Source: CAIMUS01 sp963708455 (GTDB lineage Bacteria > Pseudomonadota > Gammaproteobacteria > Competibacterales > Competibacteraceae). From it: DNA of 64,000 nt. Below are positions 47,517 to 56,019 of the stretch, one piece after another. Each line of letters opens with the position of its first letter. The stretch's first letter is position 1. The notes beneath the pieces were generated by a model, which was not told where the DNA came from, ran no database searches, and saw only the letters and a list, made by a program, of their open reading frames with translations. The position numbers and the translations under genes were made by a program. The stretch lies in contig CAVPSQ010000007.1 of NCBI GenBank assembly GCA_963708455.1, positions 124,001 to 188,000 on the forward strand, read 5' to 3'.

Positions 47517-48175
47517 GCAAACGAAGCGCCAATGGCGCAGGCAACTGAAACAATGCTCTCAACCGGCTCGCTGCCGAAGTGCGGCGCCGTCAAACTGTCC
47601 CCCTGAGGTATCTCAGCAACCAGCTTGGCGAGCGGCTCACCGGTAAATTCAATAGCAACGAAATTTCTCGGGCCGTGAATCCACCGCGTGCGGAGCGTGC
47701 TGTTTGGCGTAAGGGTAATTTTGGGAAGGCCAAGTTTGGGTTGCGCCAAAAAGAAGTCGGTAAACTGACTAAGGGAGGCGGGAAGAATGTGTTCATCCTC
47801 CGCGAGGGCATCCCGGTATAGGGCTGTTATCCGGTCAGCAATTTGCCGGTCACGCGGCGTGTTGCTGCTCAGATAGAGGGCCTGGATGGCGTCAAAAATC
47901 TGCTGACTGTCGGTGAACTCCGGAATGATGTTGGGCGAGGCCCAGTATATGCGTTGCGGATCGCGTGCAGTCGCTTCGAAGAGCCCTCGCGGAAGGGTCA
48001 TCGTCCCGGTGAAACCGCTGCCGGGGTGCGCCCTTGCAGACAGTATATTGCGGCGGTGGTGTTCCCATTGATATGAGTAGTTCTCTGAGGTGCGAACGTC
48101 GAGCGACGCCGTGTTAAACATCATATCCAATTCTGAAACACCACCATTGCGGGCATAGGTCAGCGCGGCTTCCAT
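47513..48175 (-). CDS. Hypothetical protein, second gene of TIGR04255 unit
   Basis: 220 residues, soluble. Contains SYQWEHHRRNILSARAHPGS, AIQALYLSSNTPRDRQIADR and RWIHGPRNFVAIEFTGEPLA. It overlaps the TIGR04255 gene by 16 bases and the next gene by four, giving a tightly packed three-gene unit. I cannot name a family. Confidence 0.7.
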   Translation of the reverse strand: MEAALTYARNGGVSELDMMFNTASLDVRTSENYSYQWEHHRRNILSARAHPGSGFTGTMTLPRGLFEATARDPQRIYWASPNIIPEFTDSQQIFDAIQALYLSSNTPRDRQIADRITALYRDALAEDEHILPASLSQFTDFFLAQPKLGLPKITLTPNSTLRTRWIHGPRNFVAIEFTGEPLAKLVAEIPQGDSLTAPHFGSEPVESIVSVACAIGASFA

Positions 48176-48981
48176 ATCGTCTCCTGCACCTGCTTGGCGG
48201 TGGCATCGAAGAACAGCTTGTAGGTAGCGTCATGAGCTGAGTCATACCAGGCCCGCGCTCCATCCAGAGAGAGGTCACTCGGGACGCCGTAGGCCTTGAA
48301 CTCCAAGCCAACGGCAAGCTCCATGGTGTCCGACCGACGACCGGACCGAATGGCCAAGTCAAGCAGAAGACTCGGATTTACTCGATAGGTTGCCGTTGCA
48401 TTGAGCCCTGCAAACTGTCGGTCGTCGGTCTGAATGTCATAGAAGCTCGTTACCGGGGGCAACATGTTCATAAGCTGCACTTGGTTGGCAAAAACTTCGT
48501 TGGAGGTGATGACATTGACATAGGTAAGTTCGCATCGCTGGATAGGGTCGAGCTCTCTCCCGATGAACTCCTGAATAAATGCCTTATAGTCTTCAATCTC
48601 CCGCCAGAAGTCTTTTATTACCGTCTCGTAGTGAGGATATTCGCTCGGCGTCGAACTAGACAAGCGCCGCCAGTTGAGCATAAACGCGTTCCGTTGAACT
48701 TGAATGAGCGTCGGGTGATGATCACTGAAAAACCAAAAACGCGGCAGAGGGAAGACTTCGCCGGGCGCTTCCATAAGTGGCTGCGCATCGGACGGATTAA
48801 CGACTACGACTTGCTGCTCGCAAAGAGGATATTTTTCGCGGATGCGATCCCAGTAGATGCCGATGTGTTGAGCTTTAAACTCCGGTATCGGCAGATGAAA
48901 GAGAGAAACAACAAGCTCGGTGATAGGAGGATTCTCGAACTTGATGCGCTCCTTGGTGTTTCCGGCTAGTGCGTTGGTCAT
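48160..48981 (-). CDS. TIGR04255 family protein
   Basis: 273 residues matching the sporadically distributed TIGR04255 family: FENPPITELVVSLFHLPIPE, IGIYWDRIREKYPLCEQQ, FWFFSDHHPTLIQVQRNAFM, NWRR, ELTYVNVITSNEV. The function of the family is not established. It is first of three overlapping genes, and its patchy distribution plus location among defence genes points to a conflict-related unit, which is inference. Confidence 0.8.
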   Translation of the reverse strand: MTNALAGNTKERIKFENPPITELVVSLFHLPIPEFKAQHIGIYWDRIREKYPLCEQQVVVVNPSDAQPLMEAPGEVFPLPRFWFFSDHHPTLIQVQRNAFMLNWRRLSSSTPSEYPHYETVIKDFWREIEDYKAFIQEFIGRELDPIQRCELTYVNVITSNEVFANQVQLMNMLPPVTSFYDIQTDDRQFAGLNATATYRVNPSLLLDLAIRSGRRSDTMELAVGLEFKAYGVPSDLSLDGARAWYDSAHDATYKLFFDATAKQVQETIWKPR

Positions 48982-49095
48982 TGGGTAACCACAATATGTA
49001 AAGAATTACTAAGGAATCCTTAGCACTTGAGCGGCCTCATGCCGTCAGCCGTGAGATCGTACTATGACTGACGTTGTGGCTGCGGGCAATGTCCC

Positions 49096-49230
49096 TCACC
49101 CTATAGCCCGTATGCAGCTCGCTCGGTATGCGATGAACTCCGCGATCAGCGCAAAGCAGCCGCCGATCAAACTCCCCCAGTCCGTCAGGAGCTTATACCA
49201 TGTGAGGTCGAGCGGCAGCCCCAAGTTCAT
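49096..49230 (-). CDS. Possible 44-residue membrane peptide
   Basis: From ATG 49230: MNLGLPLDLTWYKLLTDWGS then LIGGCFALIAEFIAYRA, one probable membrane helix. GAGGA lies ~7 bases upstream. It resembles the start of small holin-like or uncharacterised phage-type proteins (DWGALIGGVLALIAG). The 48982-49095 and 49231-49371 flanks hold nothing else recognised. Confidence 0.4.
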   Translation of the reverse strand: MNLGLPLDLTWYKLLTDWGSLIGGCFALIAEFIAYRASCIRAIG

Positions 49231-49371
49231 ATGGTTCCTCGCCGACTGCTTCTTGCGATTGTTGCGCATCCGGGTGGCGGTGTCAAAACCGCATAAGCCC
49301 ATTGGTCACAAGTTAAGGATTCTCTAAAAATGTCAAGGCCCCTGAACACAGGCTGGTTGCTGCTGGCGAGC

Positions 49372-50810
49372 GGGCTTACGGCACCCGTTTACCCACAATT
49401 TTATCCATCCTCGGCGTAAGCCAATTGGTGAGACTCAAAGGCGATGGCAAACGCTCTGACCTTCTGTAGGCCTTCCCAGATCGCCTTGGGACCGGGGTGA
49501 CCGTCGTGCTTGCGGCCGAGAAACCCGCCAAAGCCCGCGATCAGCCGCACCATCTGGCCCAGGGGTGGGGGCGTTTCCGGTGGCGGGCAGCGATGGGCCA
49601 CGATCCAGGCCGCCTGCCATTCCTCGGGATCAAAGACGACGTCACACGGCAAGTTCGGGCAGTCGCGCCCCCAGGTCACCAAGTGCAGAATCCGCCAGGC
49701 GATAATGAGGTAAATGACCAAGGCCCGTTCCAACCGCTCCAGGGTACCCAGTTGCAGCGCCTCGACCCGGCAACCCGATTTCAAAATCCTGAAAAAAATT
49801 TCCACCAGCCAGCGGCGACGATACCCATCAATGAGTTCCACTACGGCTTCGAGCGTCTCCGCCGTCCGATTCGTCAGCAGTCGCCATTCGATTGCCTTCT
49901 CGCCCGCCGGCGGGTGTTCCTCGCGGGCCAGGACAGCCGTCACGGTCACCGCCGATGTGCCGTGATGCGCCGGCAGCGTCACCGCTTGCCGGTACAGCGT
50001 TTGCCGCACGAGACGGGCCGGGCGGTCCGGTGCCGCCGGCAGCCGGAATTCCACTTCCCCCAGCGGTTCATCCCGCGCCAGCCGATCCCACAGCTTCTCG
50101 CCTGTGGTCGTGTTGCGGTTGTGCTGGGCTCGCACCAGCCAGTCCGCCGGGTGGCCGCGCTCGGCGGCCAGGTCCATCAACGCCCGGATATTGCCTTCCC
50201 GGTCGGTGACGTAGACCAGCCGGCTCGCGGGCACCCGCTCGGCCAACTCGGCGACGATCGCGTAGCCTTCCAGCCAGCGCGTACTTTCCTTGACCTGCGG
50301 TACGTCCTTGGGTGGGCGGGCCCAGATCCAGGCATCCACCACCCCCAAGGCCACCCCCGCCGGCGTCACCACCAGGGTCGGATGCACGTACAGGCCATGC
50401 TGAGCCTCGTAGCTCAACCGCCCCAGCCCGGCAATCCCCGGTTGCGAGGTGAAATCCAACTCGGTGGTATCTTGAATGCACAACAAGACCGCCTGGCCCT
50501 GCATCCGCTCGACCGTCCGCTCGGTATGCACCTCCAGGATCTCGCGCCACTCCAACGCCGGGTTATTCAGCAACCGATAAGCCGCCTTGGTCTCCGCCCA
50601 GCCGCCGCAGGCCAACGGAATGCTCCCTGTCGGTTGAGCCGACAGATCGTCCACCAGCTTGATCAAGCGTTGGGTCCGTCGCGCATCTCCTATCTCCAGG
50701 GTCTCAAACTCTTGTTGCGCCCAGCTCATCCCACCACCCCACAAGGTTATAAAAACTTATATTATACAATTAGTTGGCAGTTGTGGGTAATCGGGTGGGC
50801 TTACGGGGGC
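49372..50810 (-). mobile_element. Tn5/IS50-like insertion sequence
   Basis: The transposase gene is bracketed by related inverted sequences containing CCCGTTTACCCACAA (left, near 49384) and CCCGATTACCCACAA (right, read on the minus strand near 50790). Exact outer ends are uncertain. Confidence 0.65.
49401..50729 (-). CDS. IS4-family (Tn5-like) transposase
   Basis: 442 residues from ATG 50729 (MSWAQQEFETLEIGDARRTQ). N-terminal DNA-binding domain (LACGGWAETKAAYRLLNNPA), catalytic motifs CIQDTTELDFTSQPG (Asp), VYVTDREGNI (Asp) and YRRRWLVEIFFRILKSGCRV (the YREK-type Glu motif). Intact. Confidence 0.9.
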   Translation of the reverse strand: MSWAQQEFETLEIGDARRTQRLIKLVDDLSAQPTGSIPLACGGWAETKAAYRLLNNPALEWREILEVHTERTVERMQGQAVLLCIQDTTELDFTSQPGIAGLGRLSYEAQHGLYVHPTLVVTPAGVALGVVDAWIWARPPKDVPQVKESTRWLEGYAIVAELAERVPASRLVYVTDREGNIRALMDLAAERGHPADWLVRAQHNRNTTTGEKLWDRLARDEPLGEVEFRLPAAPDRPARLVRQTLYRQAVTLPAHHGTSAVTVTAVLAREEHPPAGEKAIEWRLLTNRTAETLEAVVELIDGYRRRWLVEIFFRILKSGCRVEALQLGTLERLERALVIYLIIAWRILHLVTWGRDCPNLPCDVVFDPEEWQAAWIVAHRCPPPETPPPLGQMVRLIAGFGGFLGRKHDGHPGPKAIWEGLQKVRAFAIAFESHQLAYAEDG

Positions 50811-50831
50811 GCTTCAGAATCCCCAATAGCT

Positions 50832-51224
50832 TAGTACAGTTCCGCGCAACAAGGTGACCATCTTCATGCTCTCAAGAACTAAGGAGTATAATCGTCCTCC
50901 CCCTTGAAAGCTAAGATCGGAAGAGGTGTCATGCGAGGACGAAAATCGCCGGTAAGCATCCATCTTACCCTCCAAGAGCGACTCGAACTGGAAGCCATCC
51001 TCCGCCGCACTACGGCCTCCGCCGGGTTGGCCCACCGGGCGCGAATCATTCTGCTGCTGGCCGAAGGACATTCCATCACTGCCACGGCCCGGCAGGTGCA
51101 GGATCAGCGCCGGATCGTCCGTAAATGGGGGCAACGATACCAACAGCATCGTCTCCAAGGCTTGGTGGATGCCCCCCGCTCCGGTCGACCATCGGTTTTT
51201 CCCCTGGCGGTGGCTCTGCATACG
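50832..51224 (+). pseudogene. IS630-family transposase 5' remnant
   Basis: Left end TAGTACAGTTCCGC, then from ATG 50931 MRGRKSPVSIHLTLQERLEL, AHRARIILLLAEGHSITATA, RYQQHRLQGLVDAPRSGRPS: the helix-turn-helix half of an IS630 transposase. It is cut where the segmental duplication starts, so the duplication landed in this element or recombined with it. Confidence 0.8.
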
Positions 51225-51569
51225 GTCAAGAACGCCGTCTGTAGCTCCTACGGCTGCCGCTGGCCGTGCGCCTGGGGGTTGAAGTCCTGTCGATCGGCGG
51301 CTTGCTCTGGTGGGTGGACTTCAGGGTCAGGCGGTCGGGCATGGGTGGGTTTCTGCTTTGTGATGGTTGATGCAGCGACAATACTACCAAAACAGTCTTT
51401 CTTCCTGCGTGATGCGGCTCAGTCTGGGGCGACGGTCAGATAGCAGCGGTGATTGCGGGCAGGTCGATCATTTTGTCTCATGTTGCCGCCGTGCTGGTCT
51501 AGGCAAAACAAGGGGTTACGGGTGGTAGCCCGGCCAACAGTAGACATTTGAACTCAAACTGTCCAATGT
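51224..51569. repeat. Segmental duplication, copy 2 (partner 43655-44030)
   Basis: Diverged copy of the hfq-like 5' region and upstream sequence. No intact reading frame remains in it. Confidence 0.85.
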
Positions 51570-51686
51570 CACGGTGTGCCTCCGCCCTGTCCCTGTCGCC
51601 TCGGATGCAAGCGCGGGATTTATGCTACACTTGGCTGCCAGAGCGCTTGCTTGCTCTGCGGGTTTTGTTTGTATCTTATGCGGGGC

Positions 51687-51693
51687 GTTAGGT
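51687..51693 (+). other. attC-type core site (GTTAGGT) before cassette gene 1
   Basis: GTTAGGT fits the GTTRRRY crossover core, 13 bases before the cassette gene start at 51706. Its left half-site was not found, so only the cassette boundary is inferred. Confidence 0.5.
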
Positions 51694-51705
51694 TTCAAGC
51701 GTACT

Positions 51706-52392
51706 ATGAAGTGCTGGATTTGCGGTGGTGAAGCAAACTCCGGGGAGCACATGATCAAAGCATTTGACTTGAAGTCGATCTTCGGTCATGTTTCACAGAA
51801 ATCGCCGCTTTTCTTCCACACAGATGCAGAACGCAATCAAGTTGTACCGAGCATCAAGAAGTCGGATAAGTTAAAATTCGCATCACTTATCTGCCCACGC
51901 TGCAATAACCAACGGACCCAAAGGCATGATTACGCATGGGAGCACCTGTCTGCGCATTTGAGAGGCATGCAGCCACCCATTCGGAAAGGCATGATCGTGT
52001 GCCTGGAAAAAGTCTTCCCTGGCAGCGTTCGTCAATCAATGCTTGATGTTCATCTTTTCTTCCTCAAGCTATTCGGATGCTTAATAACCGAATACTCGAT
52101 TCCCCTCGATGTGCAGCAGTTCTCACAATCGATACTCTGCGGCGTCGCTCATCCGAAAGTCCATCTGGCGTTCTGGGCAGTGCCTGATCATTGCCACTCA
52201 ATAGAAGCCGGCCAGCTACCAGTCAAGACTGAGCAACTCAGTGGCCGCATTGTTTTCGCATACTGGTTTTACTTTGTTGGCCCGCTTGCAGTTAATATTA
52301 TGTTTGCTGAACCAACTGAACGGCGCTCGGGTCTAGTACACGCATGGCATCCGTCAAATATTACTAAGCGTGTCCGTATAACTGGCCTATGA
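51706..52392 (+). CDS. Gene-cassette protein with zinc-ribbon/HNH-like motifs
   Basis: 228 residues from ATG 51706: MKCWICGGEANSGEHMIKAF, then LICPRCNNQRTQRHDYAWEH. Paired CxxC motifs with an intervening GEHMIKA suggest a degenerate HNH or zinc-binding fold like those in stand-alone cassette and defence proteins. The rest (LHVHLFFLKLFGCLITEY-like, FAYWFYFVGPLAVNIMFAEP) is unfamiliar. The stop is one base before an attC site, the classic integron cassette layout. Function unknown. Confidence 0.7.
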   Translation: MKCWICGGEANSGEHMIKAFDLKSIFGHVSQKSPLFFHTDAERNQVVPSIKKSDKLKFASLICPRCNNQRTQRHDYAWEHLSAHLRGMQPPIRKGMIVCLEKVFPGSVRQSMLDVHLFFLKLFGCLITEYSIPLDVQQFSQSILCGVAHPKVHLAFWAVPDHCHSIEAGQLPVKTEQLSGRIVFAYWFYFVGPLAVNIMFAEPTERRSGLVHAWHPSNITKRVRITGL

Positions 52393-52393
52393 A

Positions 52394-52462
52394 ACCTAAC
52401 CCTTTGTTTGAGCGAACAGCCACCGGCAAACCAGTGTCTACCGCTCAACTCAACCGTTAGAC
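52394..52462 (+). other. attC recombination site
   Basis: ACCTAAC (RYYYAAC) at 52394-52400 and GTTAGAC (GTTRRRY) at 52456-52462, with inner arms TTGAGCG and CGCTCAA pairing perfectly. Length 69 bp. It sits exactly between two small genes. Confidence 0.8.
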
Positions 52463-52485
52463 CTTGCAAATCAATAGGAGCCATA

Positions 52486-52785
52486 ATGAACGATCCAATG
52501 CTCACAGCCAAAAAGTTTTATGATCTTGCTATTCTTGCGAAGGATGCAACCACTCCTTTTGAAAATGCTGCGATATTTGCCGCTGCCCAAGCCTTGGCCG
52601 CACAGTTCAATGAAGAGGAAGAACGCTTCGATAGCTATGCGCTAGAGCAGGTCGAAAAGGCAAGATGGAGCATTTGTGCTGCTGTTGGCTACGACATCAC
52701 GAATGGTCACGACAAGAGTCAGCATGTTGCCTTTGCACTTGGAGCGGCATCAGTATTGCAGGATGTACTGAGTCGGCAGTTGTAG
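52486..52785 (+). CDS. Small gene-cassette protein
   Basis: 99 residues from ATG 52486, with TAGGAG upstream: MNDPMLTAKKFYDLAILAKD, AAIFAAAQALAAQFNEEEER, GHDKSQHVAFALGAASVLQD. Helical, acidic, unknown family. It starts 24 bases after the attC site, so it is the second captured cassette. No integrase gene is in the window. Confidence 0.7.
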   Translation: MNDPMLTAKKFYDLAILAKDATTPFENAAIFAAAQALAAQFNEEEERFDSYALEQVEKARWSICAAVGYDITNGHDKSQHVAFALGAASVLQDVLSRQL

Positions 52786-52820
52786 ACGCAACGGCGGGCG
52801 TCGGGAACCGTGGGGCGTGG

Positions 52821-52867
52821 GGCGGGAACATTAGACAAATAGGGCCTAACTGTCGAATGTTCCCGCC
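52821..52867. other. Long hairpin after cassette gene 2
   Basis: GGCGGGAACATT pairs perfectly with AATGTTCCCGCC; inner AGACA/TGTCG nearly extends it. The loop contains GCCTAAC, a half-site of attC type. It may be a terminator or a damaged attC. The 52786-53060 spacer holds no gene otherwise. Confidence 0.6.
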
Positions 52868-53060
52868 GCCCTGGGCCTTCGGGCAACGGACGAGCTACAG
52901 GTCCAGGTCCGTCTGCTTGCTGCCGCTCAAGTCCTCTTTCGCCGCCTTTTTGAAGGCGGTTGGGTCCAGCATCATCCAATCTCCAGGTCGTCGGTTGCTT
53001 GGGCACGTACTCCAGCGTATAAATGGTTGAGTATTAACGCCCAGGACCTCGACAATAGGA

Positions 53061-53135
53061 ATGGCTAACGTAACCATCGAGAATCCCGTCATCAACTCCC
53101 CGTTCGAGGAACCGCGACGGTTCCATCCTCTATGA
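53061..53135 (+). pseudogene. N-terminal scrap of a type III restriction/helicase protein
   Basis: 24 codons: MANVTIENPVINSPFEEPRR then FHPL and TGA. The IENPILNSPF(A/E)EP start is typical of type III Res-like helicases. ATAGGA precedes it and its stop overlaps the next gene's start (ATGA, 53132-53135), so it could act as a leader for translational coupling. Confidence 0.6.
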
Positions 53136-55979
53136 CCCCGCACGCTTTCATCCAGAAATGGCAGCACGCCACCCTCAAGGAGCGGTCGGCGGCGCAGGAG
53201 CACTTTCTCAACCTCTGCGCGCTGCTGGAGGAACCGACGCCGGCGGATGCCGACCCGACCGGCACCTGGTACAGCTTCGAGAAAGGCGCCAAAAAGACTG
53301 GTGGTGGGGAGGGGTGGGCCGATGTCTGGAAGCGGCATTGCTTTGCCTGGGAGTACAAAGGCAAGCACCACGACCTCAACGCCGCCCTGCGGCAATTACA
53401 GCAGTACGCTCTGGCGCTGGAAAATCCGCCGCTGCTGATCGTGTCCGATCTGGACACCATCATCATTCATACCAACTTCACCAATACCGTTCACCAGGTC
53501 CACACCCTGCCGCTGGCGTCGCTGGCCGATCCCGCGCAGTTACGGTTGCTGAAGTGGGCCTTCAGCGAGCCGGAGCGGTTGCGCCCGGACCGGACCACAG
53601 CGGCGGTGACGGCCGAGGCTGCCGAAGCCTTCGCCAGCCTGGCCCAACGATTGCGCGAGCGTGGCCACGAGCCACAACGGGTGGCGCACTTCATCACCCA
53701 GTCTGCTGTTCTGCATGTTCGCCGAGGATATCGGCATTCTGCCACCGGATCTGTTTCAGCGGCTGCTGACGGCGGGGTTACGTAATCCGGCGCAGTTCGC
53801 GGCTATGGCTCAGGGCTTGTTTGCGGCGATGACCCGGGGTGGCTTTTTCGGAGTGGAGTCCATTCCCTGGTTTAACGGCGGTCTGTTCAACGATGACGAG
53901 GTGCTGCCGCTGGAGGCGGAGGACCTGAAGCTGGCACACCGGGCGGCACAACTGGACTGGAGCGCCATCGAGCCGGCCATCTTCGGCACCTTGTTCGAGC
54001 GGGGACTGGACCCGGACAAGCGCAGTCAGTTGGGCGCGCATTACACCGATAAGGGTTCCATCCTGCGGCTGATCGACCCGGTGATTCGGGAACCGCTGCT
54101 GGCGGAGTGGGAACAGGTCAAGCAGACGATTCAGCAGGAGCTGGATAAAGCAGGACAGGCCAAATCCGCCGTGGCCAGTTCCAAAGCCAGGCATCAGGCG
54201 GAACAGGCCCTGCAAAGCTTCCTGGAGCGGCTACGCACCTTTCGGGTGCTGGACCCGGCCTGTGGTTCCGGCAACTTCCTGTACGTGGCCCTGCAAACCC
54301 TCAAAGACCTGGAGCATCAGGTGATGCTGGAAGCTGAGGCCCTGGGCCTGCAACGCGGTTTTCCAGCGGTCGGCCCGGAAGCGGTGTTGGGGATCGAGAT
54401 CAATCCGTATGCGGCGGAACTGGCCCGCGTCACCGTCTGGATTGGGGAAATTCAGTGGATGCTGACTCACGGCTACAACCTGAACATGAACCCGGTATTA
54501 CGGCCGCTGGATCAGATCGAGTGCCGGGATGCGCTGTTGAACCCCGATGGCACTGAGGCGACCTGGCCGGCGGTGGAGGTGATGGTGGGGAATCCGCCAT
54601 TTTTGGGCGATAAAAAGATGATTTCGGTACTGGGTGAGGATTATGTCAGCACGCTGCGTACCCGGTATCGGAACCGAGTGCCGGGCGGCGCTGATCTGGT
54701 GTGCTACTGGTTTGAGAAAGCGCGGACACAGATTGAGACCGGTCAATCGCGGCGGGCTGGATTGGTGGCGACTAACAGCATCAGGGGCGGTGCGAACCGC
54801 AAAGTGCTGGAGCGTATTCTCGACACTACCCGCATTTTCGAGGCTTGGTCTGATGAGCCCTGGATCAACGAGGGTGCAGCGGTGCGGGTATCTCTGGTGT
54901 GCTTCGGCGGGCAAGAGAATGTACAGATCGATGGCCGGCAGGTGTGGAAAATTCACGCCGATTTGACAGCCGGAGAGGATAGGGCATTTGATCTAACGCA
55001 GGCACAAAGACTGGCGGAGAATGCTGGGGTATCGTTCATGGGTATTACAAAATCTGGTCCATTCGATATTCCCGGCGACTTAGCGCGCAGGTGGTTGAGT
55101 CTTCCCAACCCGCACGGCCAGCCAAATAGAAGTGTGCTTTTCCCTTCGGTTAATGGGCAGGACTTGGCCAAGCGAGCCTCGGATAGTTGGATAATCCATT
55201 TCGGTGAACAAAGCGAAGCAGAGACCGTCTTGTATGAAGCACCTTACCAATTCGCGCTGCAGCACATCAAACCGGAGCGACTGGAAAGCCGCACGCCGAA
55301 GAACCGGGAAATCTGGTGGCGATTTGAGCGTGCGCGTCCGGAGATGTTGGGTGCTTTGGGCGGGCAACCACGTTATATTGCCACCTGCCTTGTCGCGAAG
55401 CATCGGTTTTTCGTTTGGCTGCATAGGCGTGTAGTGCCTGAAAACGTAGTGATCGTCGTTGCCCGTTCCGACGACACCACTTTCGGCGTCCTACACTCTC
55501 GCTTGCATGAACTGTGGTCGCTCAGAATGTGCACTTGGTTGGGTAAAGGCAACGATCCTCGCTACACCCCCACCACCTGCTTTGAAACCTTCCCGTTCCC
55601 CGAGGGCGTACTGTCCGACCCTGACCCGGACGCCCGGTTTCCCGCCATCGCCGAAGCCGCCCGCCGCTTGGTGGAACTGCGCAATAACTGGCTGAATCCG
55701 CCGGAATGGATCAAGCGGGTCCCGGAAGTCGTGCCTGGCTACCCCGATAGGCTACTGCCGGTGGATGACAAAGCCGCCCAGCAACTGAAGAAGCGCACCC
55801 TGACCAACCTGTACAACCAGCGTCCGGCCTGGCTGGTGAATGCGCACCGGGCGCTCGATGAGGCGGTTGCAGCAGCCTACGGCTGGCCGGCTGACCTGAG
55901 CGATGACGAGATACTGCGGCGGTTGCTGGCGCTGAATCTGGAGCGCACTACAGCAACCACTACAGTGATGAAGTACTGA
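53132..55979 (+). CDS. Type IIG/IIL restriction-modification enzyme (frameshifted)
   Basis: Large N6-adenine DNA methyltransferase with N-terminal nuclease-like part. N-terminus: MTPHAFIQKWQHATLKERSA and FAWEYKGKHHDLNAALRQLQ, where EYK fits the (D/E)xK of an MmeI-type PD-(D/E)xK nuclease. One extra base near 53701 breaks the frame before LLFCMFAEDIGILPPDLFQR. The MTase half has motif I RVLDPACGSGNFLYVAL and motif IV VMVGNPPFLG, followed by a target-recognition region (TFGVLHSRLHELWSLR, YTPTTCFETFPFPE) and a C-terminal helical domain. Restored length ~949 residues. Similar proteins occur alone (type IIL) or in larger defence systems such as DISARM. Confidence 0.85.
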
Positions 55980-56019
55980 AGGTGTTTGAAATTTAACTGA
56001 CTATCCTGAAGGGCAAAAC

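Noticed and set aside
49497..50834. 445-codon plus-strand frame opposite the Tn5-like transposase
   Set aside because: Antisense shadow; the minus strand has clear transposase catalytic motifs.
51687..52867. Full integron
   Set aside because: No integrase gene or attI was found; only cassettes and one clear attC.
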